A stretch of DNA of 64,000 nt. Origin: Nocardioidaceae bacterium. GTDB taxonomy: Bacteria > Actinomycetota > Actinomycetes > Propionibacteriales > Nocardioidaceae. This document shows positions 48,209 through 56,920 of this stretch, one piece after another. Within the stretch, counting starts at the first letter, position 1. Each line of letters begins with the position of its first letter. Made by a program: the position numbers and the translations under genes. Under the pieces are notes generated by a model. The model was not told where the DNA came from. It searched no databases and worked only from the letters and a program-made list of their open reading frames with translations. The stretch spans positions 1 through 64,000 of the forward strand of contig WQZX01000001.1 in NCBI GenBank assembly GCA_009780515.1, read 5' to 3'.

Positions 48209-50877
48209 GCCTCCCCCTGGATGGTCATGATCACGGCATCGATCTCATCGGGCTTGACCAGCACGTCGCGCGCCTTGGAGCCCTCGCTGGGCCCGACCAC
48301 GCCGCGGCTCTCGAGGATGTCCATCAGCCGGCCGGCCTTGGCGAAGCCGACGCGCAGCTTGCGCTGCAGCATCGACGTCGACCCGAACTGGGTGGAGACG
48401 ACGAGCTCGATCGCCTGGACCACGAGGTCCATGTCGTCGCCGATGTCGTCGTCGAGGACCTTCTTGCTGGCCGCGGGGGCGGTGACGTCCTCGCGGTAGC
48501 TCGGCTCGAGCTGGCCCTTGCAGTGCTTGACGACCTGGTGGATCTCCTTCTCGGTGACCCACGAGCCCTGCACGCGGATCGGCTTGCTCGCGCCCATGGG
48601 CAGGAACAGGCCGTCACCCTGACCGACCAGCTTCTCCGCACCCGGCTGGTCGAGGATGACGCGGGAGTCGGCGAGGCTGGAGGTCGCGAACGCCAGCCGG
48701 CTCGGCACGTTGGCCTTGATCAGGCCGGTGACGACGTCGACGGACGGACGCTGGGTGGCCAGCACCAGGTGGATGCCGGCGGCACGCGCCAGCTGGGTGA
48801 TCCGGACGATCGACGACTCCACGTCGCGCGGCGCCACCATCATCAGGTCGGCGAGCTCGTCGACGATGACCAGGAGGTAGGGGTACGGCGCCAGCTCGCG
48901 CTCGCTCCCCGCCGGCAGCTCGACCTTGCCCTCGCGGACGGCCTTGTTGAAGTCGTTGATGTGCCGGAAGCCGAAGTTGGCGAGGTCGTCGTACCGCATG
49001 TCCATCTCGCGGCACACCCACTCCAGGGCCTCGGCGGCCTTCTTGGGGTTGGTGATGATCGGCGTGATCAGGTGCGGGACGCCCTCGTAGTTGTTCAGCT
49101 CCACGCGCTTGGGGTCGACCATGATCATCCGCACCTCGTCCGGCGTGGACCGCATCAGGATGCTCGTGATCAGCGAGTTGATGAAGCTGGACTTTCCGGA
49201 GCCGGTGGCGCCGGCGACCAGGAGGTGCGGCATCTTCGACATGTTGGCGACGACGAAGCCGCCCTCGACGTCCTTGCCGAGCCCCGCGACCATCGGGTGG
49301 TGGTCGCTGCGGGCCGCGTTGGAGCGGAGCACGTCTCCGAGGGAGACCGTCTCCTTGTCCGTGTTCGGGATCTCGACGCCGACCGCGGACTTGCCGGGGA
49401 TCGGGCTGAGGATCATCACGTCCGAGGTGCCCACCGTGTAGGCGATGTTCTTCTGGATGTTGGTGATCTTCTCGACCTTCACACCCGTGCCGAGCGCGAT
49501 CTCGTAGCGCGTGACCGTCGGGCCGCGGGTGTAGCCGGTCACCTGCGCGTCGACGTTGAACTCGTCCAGGACCGTCTGCAGGCGCCGTACGACGTCGTCG
49601 CTGGCGGCCGAGCGGGTCTTGTGGGTGTCACCGGGCTTGAGCACGGTGGCGTCGGGCAGCGTGTACACGATGTCGCCGGACAGCGAGAGCTGCTCGGCAC
49701 GCACCGGCATGTCGGCGTGCGGGGGCGCCTCCTCGACCACGGGGGTCTCGGCCGGCGGGACGAAGGCGGCCGGCAGGCCGTCCTTGCCGCGATCGACCAG
49801 CGCGCGCTTCTCGAGCGGCGCCATGTCCGCAGCGGTGGGCTCGTCGTCGGTGAGGGGGATGTCGATCGGCTCGAGGAGCTCCATCGAGTCGGCGGGCGTC
49901 GCGTCGGCGGGCTTGGTCTTGCGACGGCGCCGCGGCTTCTCGTCGGCCAGCAGCGGCGAGTCGTACGCCGGGTCGCCGGTCCGCTCGAAGGTGTCGTCCA
50001 GATCCATCCGGATCGCCTGGGTGGCGTCCTGGTCCGACTCGTCCGGGTAGTGCCCGAACAGGTGGTGTGACAGGTCGCGCAGCCGGTCGGGCACGCGGTA
50101 CAGCGGCGTGGCGGTGATCACCAGGACGCCGAAGAACGCCAGCATCGCGAGCAGCGGGACCACGACGTACGTCGAGCGCAGCAGGTCGAGCATGAGGGCC
50201 GAGACGACGTACCCGACGGCCCCGCCGCCCTCCCGCAGCGGCGTGGTGTCGCCCTGGATCGGCTGCGGGTTGCCCGCGCCGATGTGGACGATGCCGAGGA
50301 TGCCGAAGGCCAGCGCCGACCAGCCGATGATCTGGCGACCCGCGGGACCGTTGCTGATCGGGTCGCGCATGACCCGCCAGCCGGCGAGGATCACCAGCAG
50401 CGGGACCAGCCAGCCGATCTTGCCGACCGTGCCGGACGTGATGGTGCGGACGAACGCCATGAAGCCGCCGGTCACGTCGAACCAGACCGCCGCGGCCACC
50501 ACGAGGGCGACGCCGAAGAGCAGCAGGCCGGCGCCGTCGCGCCGCTGCTCCGGCTCGATCTCCTTGGCGCCCCCGACGATGCCGCGGACGACCGCACCGA
50601 CCGCGTGGGCGATGCCGAGCCAGACCGCGGCGATGCCGCGGAAGATCGCCGTGAACAGGGTGGCGATCGGTCCCGGTCCGCTGCGCACGGCACGCGGAGC
50701 CGGCCGCTTCGCGGTCGAGCGCGAGCGGCTGTTGGTCGTACTACGGGATCGCGAGCTGCTGGTGCTCCCCCGGCCCTTCGACCCGCTCGACCGGGAGGTT
50801 CCGGACTTGCTGGCCGTGCGGGTGGTGGAGGTGCTGCGGCTGCGCGAACCCGTCGGGGAAGACGTACGGGTCGCCAT
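48205..50877 (-). CDS. ftsK: DNA translocase FtsK
   Basis: An 890-aa FtsK/SpoIIIE translocase that moves chromosome DNA at the septum. A Ser/Arg/Thr-rich basic N-terminus (~60 aa) precedes four membrane helices, then a linker and the ATPase with Walker A LVAGATGSGKSSFINSL, Walker B LLVIVDELADLMM and VLATQRPSVDVVTG. The C-terminal gamma domain (SMLQRKLRVGFAKAGRLMDI) binds KOPS-type sites. I set the start at ATG 50877, since TAGGTT is six bases upstream; GTG 50883 is the listed alternative. Confidence 0.95.
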   Translation of the reverse strand: MATRTSSPTGSRSRSTSTTRTASKSGTSRSSGSKGRGSTSSSRSRSTTNSRSRSTAKRPAPRAVRSGPGPIATLFTAIFRGIAAVWLGIAHAVGAVVRGIVGGAKEIEPEQRRDGAGLLLFGVALVVAAAVWFDVTGGFMAFVRTITSGTVGKIGWLVPLLVILAGWRVMRDPISNGPAGRQIIGWSALAFGILGIVHIGAGNPQPIQGDTTPLREGGGAVGYVVSALMLDLLRSTYVVVPLLAMLAFFGVLVITATPLYRVPDRLRDLSHHLFGHYPDESDQDATQAIRMDLDDTFERTGDPAYDSPLLADEKPRRRRKTKPADATPADSMELLEPIDIPLTDDEPTAADMAPLEKRALVDRGKDGLPAAFVPPAETPVVEEAPPHADMPVRAEQLSLSGDIVYTLPDATVLKPGDTHKTRSAASDDVVRRLQTVLDEFNVDAQVTGYTRGPTVTRYEIALGTGVKVEKITNIQKNIAYTVGTSDVMILSPIPGKSAVGVEIPNTDKETVSLGDVLRSNAARSDHHPMVAGLGKDVEGGFVVANMSKMPHLLVAGATGSGKSSFINSLITSILMRSTPDEVRMIMVDPKRVELNNYEGVPHLITPIITNPKKAAEALEWVCREMDMRYDDLANFGFRHINDFNKAVREGKVELPAGSERELAPYPYLLVIVDELADLMMVAPRDVESSIVRITQLARAAGIHLVLATQRPSVDVVTGLIKANVPSRLAFATSSLADSRVILDQPGAEKLVGQGDGLFLPMGASKPIRVQGSWVTEKEIHQVVKHCKGQLEPSYREDVTAPAASKKVLDDDIGDDMDLVVQAIELVVSTQFGSTSMLQRKLRVGFAKAGRLMDILESRGVVGPSEGSKARDVLVKPDEIDAVIMTIQGEA

Positions 50878-50883
50878 GGTCAC

Positions 50884-50889
50884 AACCTA
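50884..50889 (-). promoter_or_regulatory. -10 element TAGGTT for leaderless ftsK
   Basis: TAGGTT, then GTGACC, then ATG at 50877 on the minus strand. Confidence 0.55.
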
Positions 50890-50967
50890 CCCATCGGCCT
50901 CGTGAGTCACAGACGCAACACGCGGAACGGTCAGGTGCGGGTTGAGGGTTGGGATGCTGGGCCGGCC

Positions 50968-51059
50968 GTATTTCACTGGGTTCCCAGTGAATTACCTGGC
51001 TTTGGAGCGAAGTTTTCCGGCAAAACCCGGTATTTCACTGGGAGCCCAGTGAAATACCG
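50968..51059. repeat. Paired palindromes (copy B of the repeat at 38123)
   Basis: First hairpin GTATTTCACTGGG / CCCAGTGAATTAC (one internal mismatch) around TT, second CGGTATTTCACTGGG / CCCAGTGAAATACCG around AG. The spacer matches copy A at GGCTTTGGAG, then AA.TTT.CC..CAA..CCC. The element lies 11 bases before the IS left end and 78 bases beyond the ftsK promoter; it was originally in the rnj-ftsK gap. Confidence 0.8.
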
Positions 51060-51120
51060 ACCCCGCCGGACCTCAGCTCTGATCCACCGGCCGCGGCGGG
51101 CTGCGTGAGCGTGGCGTAGA

Positions 51121-51194
51121 ACGAGGTGCCCTCCTGAGCAGGGAAGATGTCGATTGCGACGTCGTCACCCAACCGCTCACGAGAGGCACCTCGT
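51121..51194 (+). promoter_or_regulatory. Inverted repeat over transposase start region
   Basis: ACGAGGTGCC and GGCACCTCGT are perfect 10-bp inverted copies 54 bases apart; the right arm ends two bases before the transposase GTG. Such structures can block translation from read-through transcripts. Confidence 0.5.
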
Positions 51195-51196
51195 AA

Positions 51197-52570
51197 GTGA
51201 AACCTTCTCACACGATCCGGCCTGTCTTTGATGACCCGAATCTGGTGTCGGCAGCCGGTCTGGTCCCGGCTCTGCGGCTGGCCGGATCGGCCGGCTTCTA
51301 CGACCTCCTCGAGGACCTGACGGTGGCCTCGCCCAACGCCGGCGCGAAGGCGGCGTCGGTCATTGGCGGGATGCTCGCCGGCGCGGACTGCATCGATGAC
51401 CTCGACCTGCTGCGCCACGGCGGCATGGGCCGGTTGTTCGGTGGCGTGCGGGCGCCCTCGACGTTGGGTACGTTCCTGCGCTCCTTCACCCACGGCCACG
51501 TGCAGCAGCTCGACAAGATCAACGCCGGACTCCTTGCCGGCCTGGCGACACGGGTGCCGCAGTTGCTCGCCGGTGCCGACGCCGAGGGGATCGCGTTCCT
51601 CGATGTCGACGACACCGTCCGCGAGGTCCACGGCTACGCCAAGGAGGGGGCGGCGTTCGGCTACACCGGCCAGCGCGGCCTCAACGTCCAGTTGGCCACG
51701 ATCTCGACTCCGACCGCGGCACCGGTGATCGCCCGTGCCCGACTCCGCAAGGGCAACACCGCATCCGCGACGGGCGTCGGAAGGTTGTTGGCCCAAGCGA
51801 TCAAGACCGCCCGCGCAGCGGGCGTCACCGGGCGGATCATGTGCCGCGCGGACTCGGCCTACTACGGCCACGCCTTCGTCGGCACCGCGCTGCGACACAA
51901 GACGTGGTTCTCGGTCACCGCCCGGATGACCCCGTCGGTGACCGTGGCGATCGCCAGCATCGAGGCGGGTGCGTGGACCGCGATCGCCTACCCGAACGCC
52001 GTCTACGACCAGGCCGAGCAACGCTGGGTCTCCGACGCCGAGGTCGCTGAGATTCCATTCACTGCGTTCACCGGCCGACGCAAGGCCGAGCACGTGCCCT
52101 GTCGCCTGGTCGTGCGCCGGGTCAAGCGGCTCCAGCCGCTGGCATCCGACGGCACCGAGCAGGGCGAACTGTTCGCCACCTACCGCCACCACGCCTTCAT
52201 CACCAACAGCACCCTGGGGCTGGTCGAGGCCGATCAGCGTCATCGCGATCACGCCCTGGTCGAGCAGGTCATCGCTGAGCTCAAGGACGGTCCGCTCGCG
52301 CACCTACCCAGCGGAAAGTATGCCGCGAACGCCGCCTGGCTCGCGCACGCCGTGATCGCGTTCAACATCGCCCGCGCCAGCGCGGTGGCCGCCTGCATGC
52401 GCACCGTCCGCTGGGCAACCCTGCGCAGGCGCATCATCAACATTCCCGGCCGGATCGCGACCACCGGCCGACGCCTCGTCGTGCACCTGCCATCGCACTG
52501 GCCCTGGTCAGGCGGCTGGGACCTGCTGTGGTCGACCGCGACCGGGCCACCCGCCGCCCTCACGACGTGA
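51197..52570 (+). CDS. IS1380-family transposase
   Basis: A 457-aa DDE transposase. The N-terminus KPSHTIRPVFDDPNLVSAAG and the IDDLDLLRHGGM block match IS1380/IS1676-type enzymes. Acidic catalytic candidates are in AFLDVDDTVREVHG (first Asp), MCRADSAYYG (second Asp), and DHALVEQVIAELKDG (Glu). The gene is complete and uninterrupted. GTG at 51197 is the first codon; a clear ribosome-binding site is not evident. Confidence 0.9.
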   Translation: MKPSHTIRPVFDDPNLVSAAGLVPALRLAGSAGFYDLLEDLTVASPNAGAKAASVIGGMLAGADCIDDLDLLRHGGMGRLFGGVRAPSTLGTFLRSFTHGHVQQLDKINAGLLAGLATRVPQLLAGADAEGIAFLDVDDTVREVHGYAKEGAAFGYTGQRGLNVQLATISTPTAAPVIARARLRKGNTASATGVGRLLAQAIKTARAAGVTGRIMCRADSAYYGHAFVGTALRHKTWFSVTARMTPSVTVAIASIEAGAWTAIAYPNAVYDQAEQRWVSDAEVAEIPFTAFTGRRKAEHVPCRLVVRRVKRLQPLASDGTEQGELFATYRHHAFITNSTLGLVEADQRHRDHALVEQVIAELKDGPLAHLPSGKYAANAAWLAHAVIAFNIARASAVAACMRTVRWATLRRRIINIPGRIATTGRRLVVHLPSHWPWSGGWDLLWSTATGPPAALTT

Positions 52571-52711
52571 CCACCCAGCCGCCAGGGACGCGACCGAGGA
52601 GCCGAAGTGGAGAAGCCGGCGCCGACCGGCGCGACAGCCACGCCCAAATCCCGAACCCCGCACCGAATCGCCGAAATCACCGCCTACGAATCAACCGTGG
52701 TGGATCTGGGC

Positions 52712-54391
52712 TCAGGCTTCGACGACCACCGGGATGATCATCGGCCGCCGCTTGTGCTTCGCGCCGACCCAGCGACCGATGGTGCGCCGGACGACCTGCT
52801 GCAGCTGGTAGGAGTCGGTGTTGCCCTCGGAGAGCTGGAAGTTCACCGCGTCGACGATCGGCTGCTTGATCTCCTCGAACATCTCGTCGCGCCAGACATG
52901 GCCGCGGGCGTGGATCTCGGGGCCGGCGCTGACCTTGGCGGCGACGGAGTCGACCACGACGATGACGGAGATGAAGCCCTCCTCGCCGAGGATGCGGCGG
53001 TCCTTGAGCTCGGTCTCGGTGACGTCGCCGACGGTCTGGCCGTCGACGAAGACGTAGCCGACATCGACCTTGCCGGCGCGCTTCGCGACACCGTCGACGA
53101 GGTCGACGACCACGCCGTCCTCGGCGTACACGACGTTCTCGACGCCGGTCTGCTTGGCGAGGTCGCCGTTGGCGAGCATGTGCCGGATCTCGCCGTGGAC
53201 GGGCAGCACGTTGCGCGGACGCACGATGTTGTAGCAGTACAGCAGCTCGCCGGCGCTCGCGTGACCCGAGACGTGGACGAGCGCGTTGCCCTTGTGCACG
53301 ACCTTCGCGCCGTGCTTGGCGAGGCCGTTGATGACGCGGTAGACGGCGTTCTCGTTGCCGGGGATCAGCGACGAGGCGAGCACGACGGTGTCGCCGGCCT
53401 CGAGGTGGACGAAGTTGTGGCTGCGCTGGGCGATCCGCGAGAGCGCCGAGAGCGGCTCGCCCTGGGAGCCGGTGGAGATCAGGACCTGCTGCTCCGGCGG
53501 GAGGTCGGCGAGCTCCTTGGCCTCGACCATGACCCCCGGCGGCACGGTGAGGTAGCCGAGGTCGCGTGCGATGCCCATGTTGCGGACCATCGAGCGGCCG
53601 ACGTAGGCGACCTTGCGGCCGTGGGCGACGGCGGCGTCGAGGACCTGCTGGACGCGGTGCACGTGCGAGGCGAAGCAGGCGACGATGATGCGCTGCTCGG
53701 ACTCGCGGAAGACCTGGTCGAGGACCGGCGTGATGCGGCGCTCGGCGGTGGTGAAGCCGGGGACCTCGGCGTTGGTCGAGTCGGTGAGGAACAGGTCGAC
53801 GCCCTCCTCCCCCAGCCGTGCGAACGCCCGCAGGTCGGTGATCCGGCCGTCGAGCGGGAGCTGGTCCATCTTGAAGTCGCCGGTGTGCAGCACCATGCCG
53901 GCGCCGGTGCGGATCGCGACCGCGAGCGCGTCGGGGATGGAGTGGTTGACCGCCACGAACTCCAGGTCGAACGGCCCGAACGAGAGGCGGTCGCCCTCGG
54001 AGACGGTCGTGAACGTCGTCTGGCGGAGCCGGTGCTCGCGGATCTTGGAGTTGACCAGCGCGAGGGTCAGCTCGGAGCCGACCAGCGGGATGTCCTCGCG
54101 CTCGCGCAGGAGGTACGGCGTCGCGCCGATGTGGTCCTCGTGGCCGTGCGTGAGCACCAGCGCCTCGACGTCGTCGAGCCGGTCACGGATCGGCCCGAAG
54201 TCGGGCAGGATCAGGTCGACGCCGGGCTGGTGGTCGTCGGGGAAGAGGACCCCACAGTCGACGATGAGCAGCCGGCCGTCGTACTCGAAGACGGTCATGT
54301 TGCGGCCGACCTCGCCGAGGCCGCCCAGAGGCGTGACGCGCAGGCCGCCCTTGGGCAGCGCCGGCGGGGCGCCGAGATCGGGGTGGCTCAC
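52712..54391 (-). CDS. rnj: Ribonuclease J
   Basis: A 559-aa metallo-beta-lactamase-fold ribonuclease of mRNA decay and rRNA maturation. Motifs: GLGEVGRNM, VDCGVLFPDD, the zinc HGHEDH, VLHTGDFKMDQ, STGSQGEP and the GHAS of the beta-CASP domain. GTG start overlaps the dapA stop (GTGA). The last codons read IIPVVVEA; the TGA stop lies within the right terminal repeat of the IS, so the native 3' end was probably changed only at or after the stop. Confidence 0.95.
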   Translation of the reverse strand: MSHPDLGAPPALPKGGLRVTPLGGLGEVGRNMTVFEYDGRLLIVDCGVLFPDDHQPGVDLILPDFGPIRDRLDDVEALVLTHGHEDHIGATPYLLREREDIPLVGSELTLALVNSKIREHRLRQTTFTTVSEGDRLSFGPFDLEFVAVNHSIPDALAVAIRTGAGMVLHTGDFKMDQLPLDGRITDLRAFARLGEEGVDLFLTDSTNAEVPGFTTAERRITPVLDQVFRESEQRIIVACFASHVHRVQQVLDAAVAHGRKVAYVGRSMVRNMGIARDLGYLTVPPGVMVEAKELADLPPEQQVLISTGSQGEPLSALSRIAQRSHNFVHLEAGDTVVLASSLIPGNENAVYRVINGLAKHGAKVVHKGNALVHVSGHASAGELLYCYNIVRPRNVLPVHGEIRHMLANGDLAKQTGVENVVYAEDGVVVDLVDGVAKRAGKVDVGYVFVDGQTVGDVTETELKDRRILGEEGFISVIVVVDSVAAKVSAGPEIHARGHVWRDEMFEEIKQPIVDAVNFQLSEGNTDSYQLQQVVRRTIGRWVGAKHKRRPMIIPVVVEA

Positions 54392-55278
54392 GACAGGACA
54401 CCCGCCGCCCGGAGGCCGTCGCGCAAGGCGGCGACCTCGGTGTCGTCGAGGGCCACCAGCGGTGATCGGACCACGCGGTTGTCGATGACCCCCAACAGCT
54501 CCATCGCCGCCTTGGCGGTGGTGGCGCCGTAGTTGGGCACCCCCATCACCGCGTCGTACGCCGGGATCAGCGCGGTGTGGATGCGCAGCGCCTCGGCGTG
54601 GTCGCCGGCGCGGAACGCCTCGATCATCGCCCTGAGCTCCTTGCCGGCGGCGTGGGCGACGACCGAGACCAGACCGACCGCGCCATAGGCGAGGTAGCCG
54701 AGCGTGTTGACGTCGTCGCCGGAGTAGACGGCGTAGCCGAGGTCGACCAGCCGGGCGGTGCGGGCGAGGTCGCCGGTGGCGTCCTTGACGGCCACCACGG
54801 GATCCCAGCCACGCACCTTCTCATAAGTCGCCAGGTCGATCTTGGTGCCGGTGCGGCCCGGGACGTCGTACAGCATCACGGGCACCGACGAGGCGCCCAC
54901 GACCTGACGGAAGTGCTCGATCACCCCGGCCTGGCTGGGCTTGTTGTAGTAGGGCGTCACGAGCAGCACGCCGTCGGCGCCGACCTTCTCGGCCTGGCGC
55001 GCGAGCTCGACCGAGTGGCGGGTGTCGTTGGTGCCGACGCCGGCCACGACGACGGCGCGGTCGCCGACGGCGTCCTTGACCGCGGCGAGGGTCTCGCCGT
55101 CCTCGGCGGTGCTGGTCGTCGGCGACTCGCCGGTGGTGCCCGAGACGACGATGCCGTCGTTGCCGTTGTCGACGAGGTGCTTCGCGACCTTCTTCACCGC
55201 GTCCAGGTCGACCGAGCCGTCCTCGCGGAACGGCGTGACCATCGCTGTCAGGACGGTGCCGAAGGGTGCCGAAGTCAT
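54388..55278 (-). CDS. dapA: 4-hydroxy-tetrahydrodipicolinate synthase
   Basis: A 296-aa Schiff-base aldolase at the first step of lysine/diaminopimelate synthesis. GTTGES, VTPYYNKPSQAG (Tyr in the active site) and the Schiff-base Lys in DPVVAVKDATGDL are present. I start at ATG 55278, preceded by TAGGCT seven bases away; the frame's earlier start is not supported. Translationally coupled to rnj, a common dapA-rnj pairing in actinobacteria. Confidence 0.94.
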   Translation of the reverse strand: MTSAPFGTVLTAMVTPFREDGSVDLDAVKKVAKHLVDNGNDGIVVSGTTGESPTTSTAEDGETLAAVKDAVGDRAVVVAGVGTNDTRHSVELARQAEKVGADGVLLVTPYYNKPSQAGVIEHFRQVVGASSVPVMLYDVPGRTGTKIDLATYEKVRGWDPVVAVKDATGDLARTARLVDLGYAVYSGDDVNTLGYLAYGAVGLVSVVAHAAGKELRAMIEAFRAGDHAEALRIHTALIPAYDAVMGVPNYGATTAKAAMELLGVIDNRVVRSPLVALDDTEVAALRDGLRAAGVLS

Positions 55279-55285
55279 GAGGTCG

Positions 55286-55291
55286 AGCCTA
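55286..55291 (-). promoter_or_regulatory. -10 element TAGGCT for leaderless dapA
   Basis: TAGGCT, then CGACCTC, then ATG at 55278 on the minus strand. Confidence 0.6.
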
Positions 55292-55341
55292 TCGCTCCGA
55301 CACCGCACACCCGACGACCCGACCCCTCACGGACGCTGACC

Positions 55342-55418
55342 GGCCACCAGGGATACAAGTTCGTGCGTCCCGCGCCGGTCTGCACCGGCAGCGGCGCGAA
55401 CTTGTCGCCGCCGTGGCC
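55342..55418. repeat. 77-bp imperfect inverted repeat between dapA and LLM gene
   Basis: Outer GGCCAC..GTGGCC and inner ACAAGTTCG..CGAACTTGT pair at equal offsets, with CCGGT-CTGC-ACCGG at the centre. It lies two bases beyond the oxidoreductase stop; possible terminator or repeat element. Confidence 0.5.
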
Positions 55419-55420
55419 GC

Positions 55421-56359
55421 TCAGACGTGCGGCGTGACCTCCGACGCGACCAGGCGCAGGTGGTCGAGATCGGCGAGGTCCAGCACCTGCAGGTAGAACC
55501 GGTCGGCACCGAGCTCGTGGTAGCGGCCCAGCTTGTCGACGACCTCGGCGGGCGTGCCGGCGAGGCCGTTCTCGCGCAGCTCGCCGACCTCGCGGCCGAT
55601 GGCCGCGGCCCGGCGGGCGAGCTCGTCCTCGTTCTCGCCGACGCACAGCACCAGCGCGTTGGAGTAGACGAGGTCGTCGGGGTCGCGCCCGATCCGGTCC
55701 GCGGCCTCACGCACGCGCCCGAACTGCAGCTTCGTGGTCTCCTCGTCGACGAACGGCAGGTTGAACTCGTCGGCGTACGATGCGGCGAGGGCCGGCGTCT
55801 TCCTGGCACCGAGCCCGCCGATGATGACCGGCGGCCCGCCGCGGTGGCCGCCGGACTGGGCGGGCTTCGGCAGCGCCGGGCTGTCGGCCATCTCGTAGTG
55901 GGCGCCGTCGAAGGAGTACCGCTCCCCCACCGGGGTGCTCCACAGCCCGGTGATCAGCTCGAGCTGCTCGGCGTACCTCTCGAAGCGCTCCTTGGTGTCC
56001 GGGAACGGGATGCCGTAGGCGGTGTGCTCCTGCTCGAACCAGCCGGCGCCGATGCCGAGCTCGACCCGCCCGCCGGACATCTGGTCGACCTGCGCGACCT
56101 GGATCGCCAGCACGCCCGGGTTGCGGAAGGTCGCGCTCGTCATCAGGGTGCCGAGCCGGATGCCGCTGGTCTCCCGCGCGAGCCCGGCCAGCGTGGTCCA
56201 GGCGTCGGTGCCGCCGGGCAGCCCGTCGCCGCTCATGTGGAGGTAGTGGTCGGAGCGGAAGAACGCGTCGAAGCCGAGCTCCTCGGTCAGCTTGGCGACC
56301 GCCAGCAGGTCGTCGTACGTCGCGCCCTGCTGCGGCTCGGTGAACACCCGGAGATCCAT
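55421..56359 (-). CDS. LLM-class F420-dependent oxidoreductase
   Basis: A 312-aa luciferase-like TIM barrel of the F420-dependent type. LRVFTEPQQGATYDDLLAVA opens it; FRSDHYLHMSGDG, LGTLMTSATFRNPGVLA, GRVELGIGAGWFEQEHTAYG and PVIIGGLGARKTPALAA follow. The substrate is unknown. ATG at 56359 has TAGGGT seven bases upstream. Confidence 0.85.
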   Translation of the reverse strand: MDLRVFTEPQQGATYDDLLAVAKLTEELGFDAFFRSDHYLHMSGDGLPGGTDAWTTLAGLARETSGIRLGTLMTSATFRNPGVLAIQVAQVDQMSGGRVELGIGAGWFEQEHTAYGIPFPDTKERFERYAEQLELITGLWSTPVGERYSFDGAHYEMADSPALPKPAQSGGHRGGPPVIIGGLGARKTPALAASYADEFNLPFVDEETTKLQFGRVREAADRIGRDPDDLVYSNALVLCVGENEDELARRAAAIGREVGELRENGLAGTPAEVVDKLGRYHELGADRFYLQVLDLADLDHLRLVASEVTPHV

Positions 56360-56366
56360 GCCTCCG

Positions 56367-56372
56367 ACCCTA
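56367..56372 (-). promoter_or_regulatory. -10 element TAGGGT for leaderless LLM oxidoreductase
   Basis: TAGGGT, then CGGAGGC, then ATG at 56359 on the minus strand. Confidence 0.5.
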
Positions 56373-56394
56373 GATGACTGATTCCAAGGGGCGC

Positions 56395-56913
56395 TCAGGA
56401 GCCGCCGCAGGCGAAGGCGCGCTCCCAGGTGACGATGGTGAAGTCGTCGCGGGGCTCGCGCGAGACCTCGCGCCACCGGTTGCCGCGGAACTCCGGGTAG
56501 TGGGTGTCGCCGGCGGGCGACAGCGGGATCTCGCTGATGACCTGCTCATCGGCGTAGGGCAGGGCGGCCTCGTAGACCTTGGCACCGCCGCCGATCATGA
56601 CCTGCCTGCCGGCAGGGAGCCCGTCGAGCAGCCGGTCGGCGAGCTCGAGCGCCGCGGGGACGGAGCCGGCCACCTCGACGCCCTCGGCGGACCAGTCGGG
56701 GTCGCGGGTCAGGACGATGGTGGTGCGGCCCGGCAGCGGCCGGCCGATCCCCTCGTGGGTGGTGCGGCCCAGGACCAGGACGTGGCCCGTGGTGGTCGCC
56801 TTGAAGTGGGCGAAGTCCGCGGGCAGGTGCCACGGGATGTCGGCATCGGCGCCGATCACGCCGTTCTCGGCGACGGCGGCGACCATCGTGACCTTGCGGC
56901 CGGCAGGAGTCAT
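56395..56913 (-). CDS. folA: Dihydrofolate reductase
   Basis: A 172-aa reductase regenerating tetrahydrofolate. VAAVAENGVIGADADIPWHL, the DFAHFKATTTGHVLVLGRTT region, LPGRTTIVLTRDPDW and the nucleotide-binding IGGGAKVYEAAL are typical. It starts seven bases past the thyA stop, so the two form a thyA-folA unit that supplies and recycles folate for dTMP synthesis. Confidence 0.93.
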   Translation of the reverse strand: MTPAGRKVTMVAAVAENGVIGADADIPWHLPADFAHFKATTTGHVLVLGRTTHEGIGRPLPGRTTIVLTRDPDWSAEGVEVAGSVPAALELADRLLDGLPAGRQVMIGGGAKVYEAALPYADEQVISEIPLSPAGDTHYPEFRGNRWREVSREPRDDFTIVTWERAFACGGS

Positions 56914-56920
56914 CGGAGCG

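Larger units (their letters stand above)
51071..52716 (+). mobile_element. Complete IS1380-family insertion sequence
   Basis: About 1646 bp with one transposase gene. Left end CCTCAGCTCTGATCCACC and inverted right end CCTGAGCCCAGATCCACC form an 18-bp terminal repeat with 15 matches. No matching 4-bp duplication is seen in the flanks (CGGA and CTTC), so the flanks may have changed or the ends may be off by a few bases. Its right end touches the rnj stop codon. A diverged relative lies at 1-126. Confidence 0.8.

Noticed and set aside
51067-52720. 4-bp target duplication of the IS1380 element
   Set aside because: The bases flanking the inferred ends (CGGA and CTTC) do not match, so no duplication is claimed.
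55292-55420. Lysine riboswitch upstream of dapA
   Set aside because: The dapA -10 is seven bases before its ATG, so the inverted repeat at 55342 lies outside the transcript.
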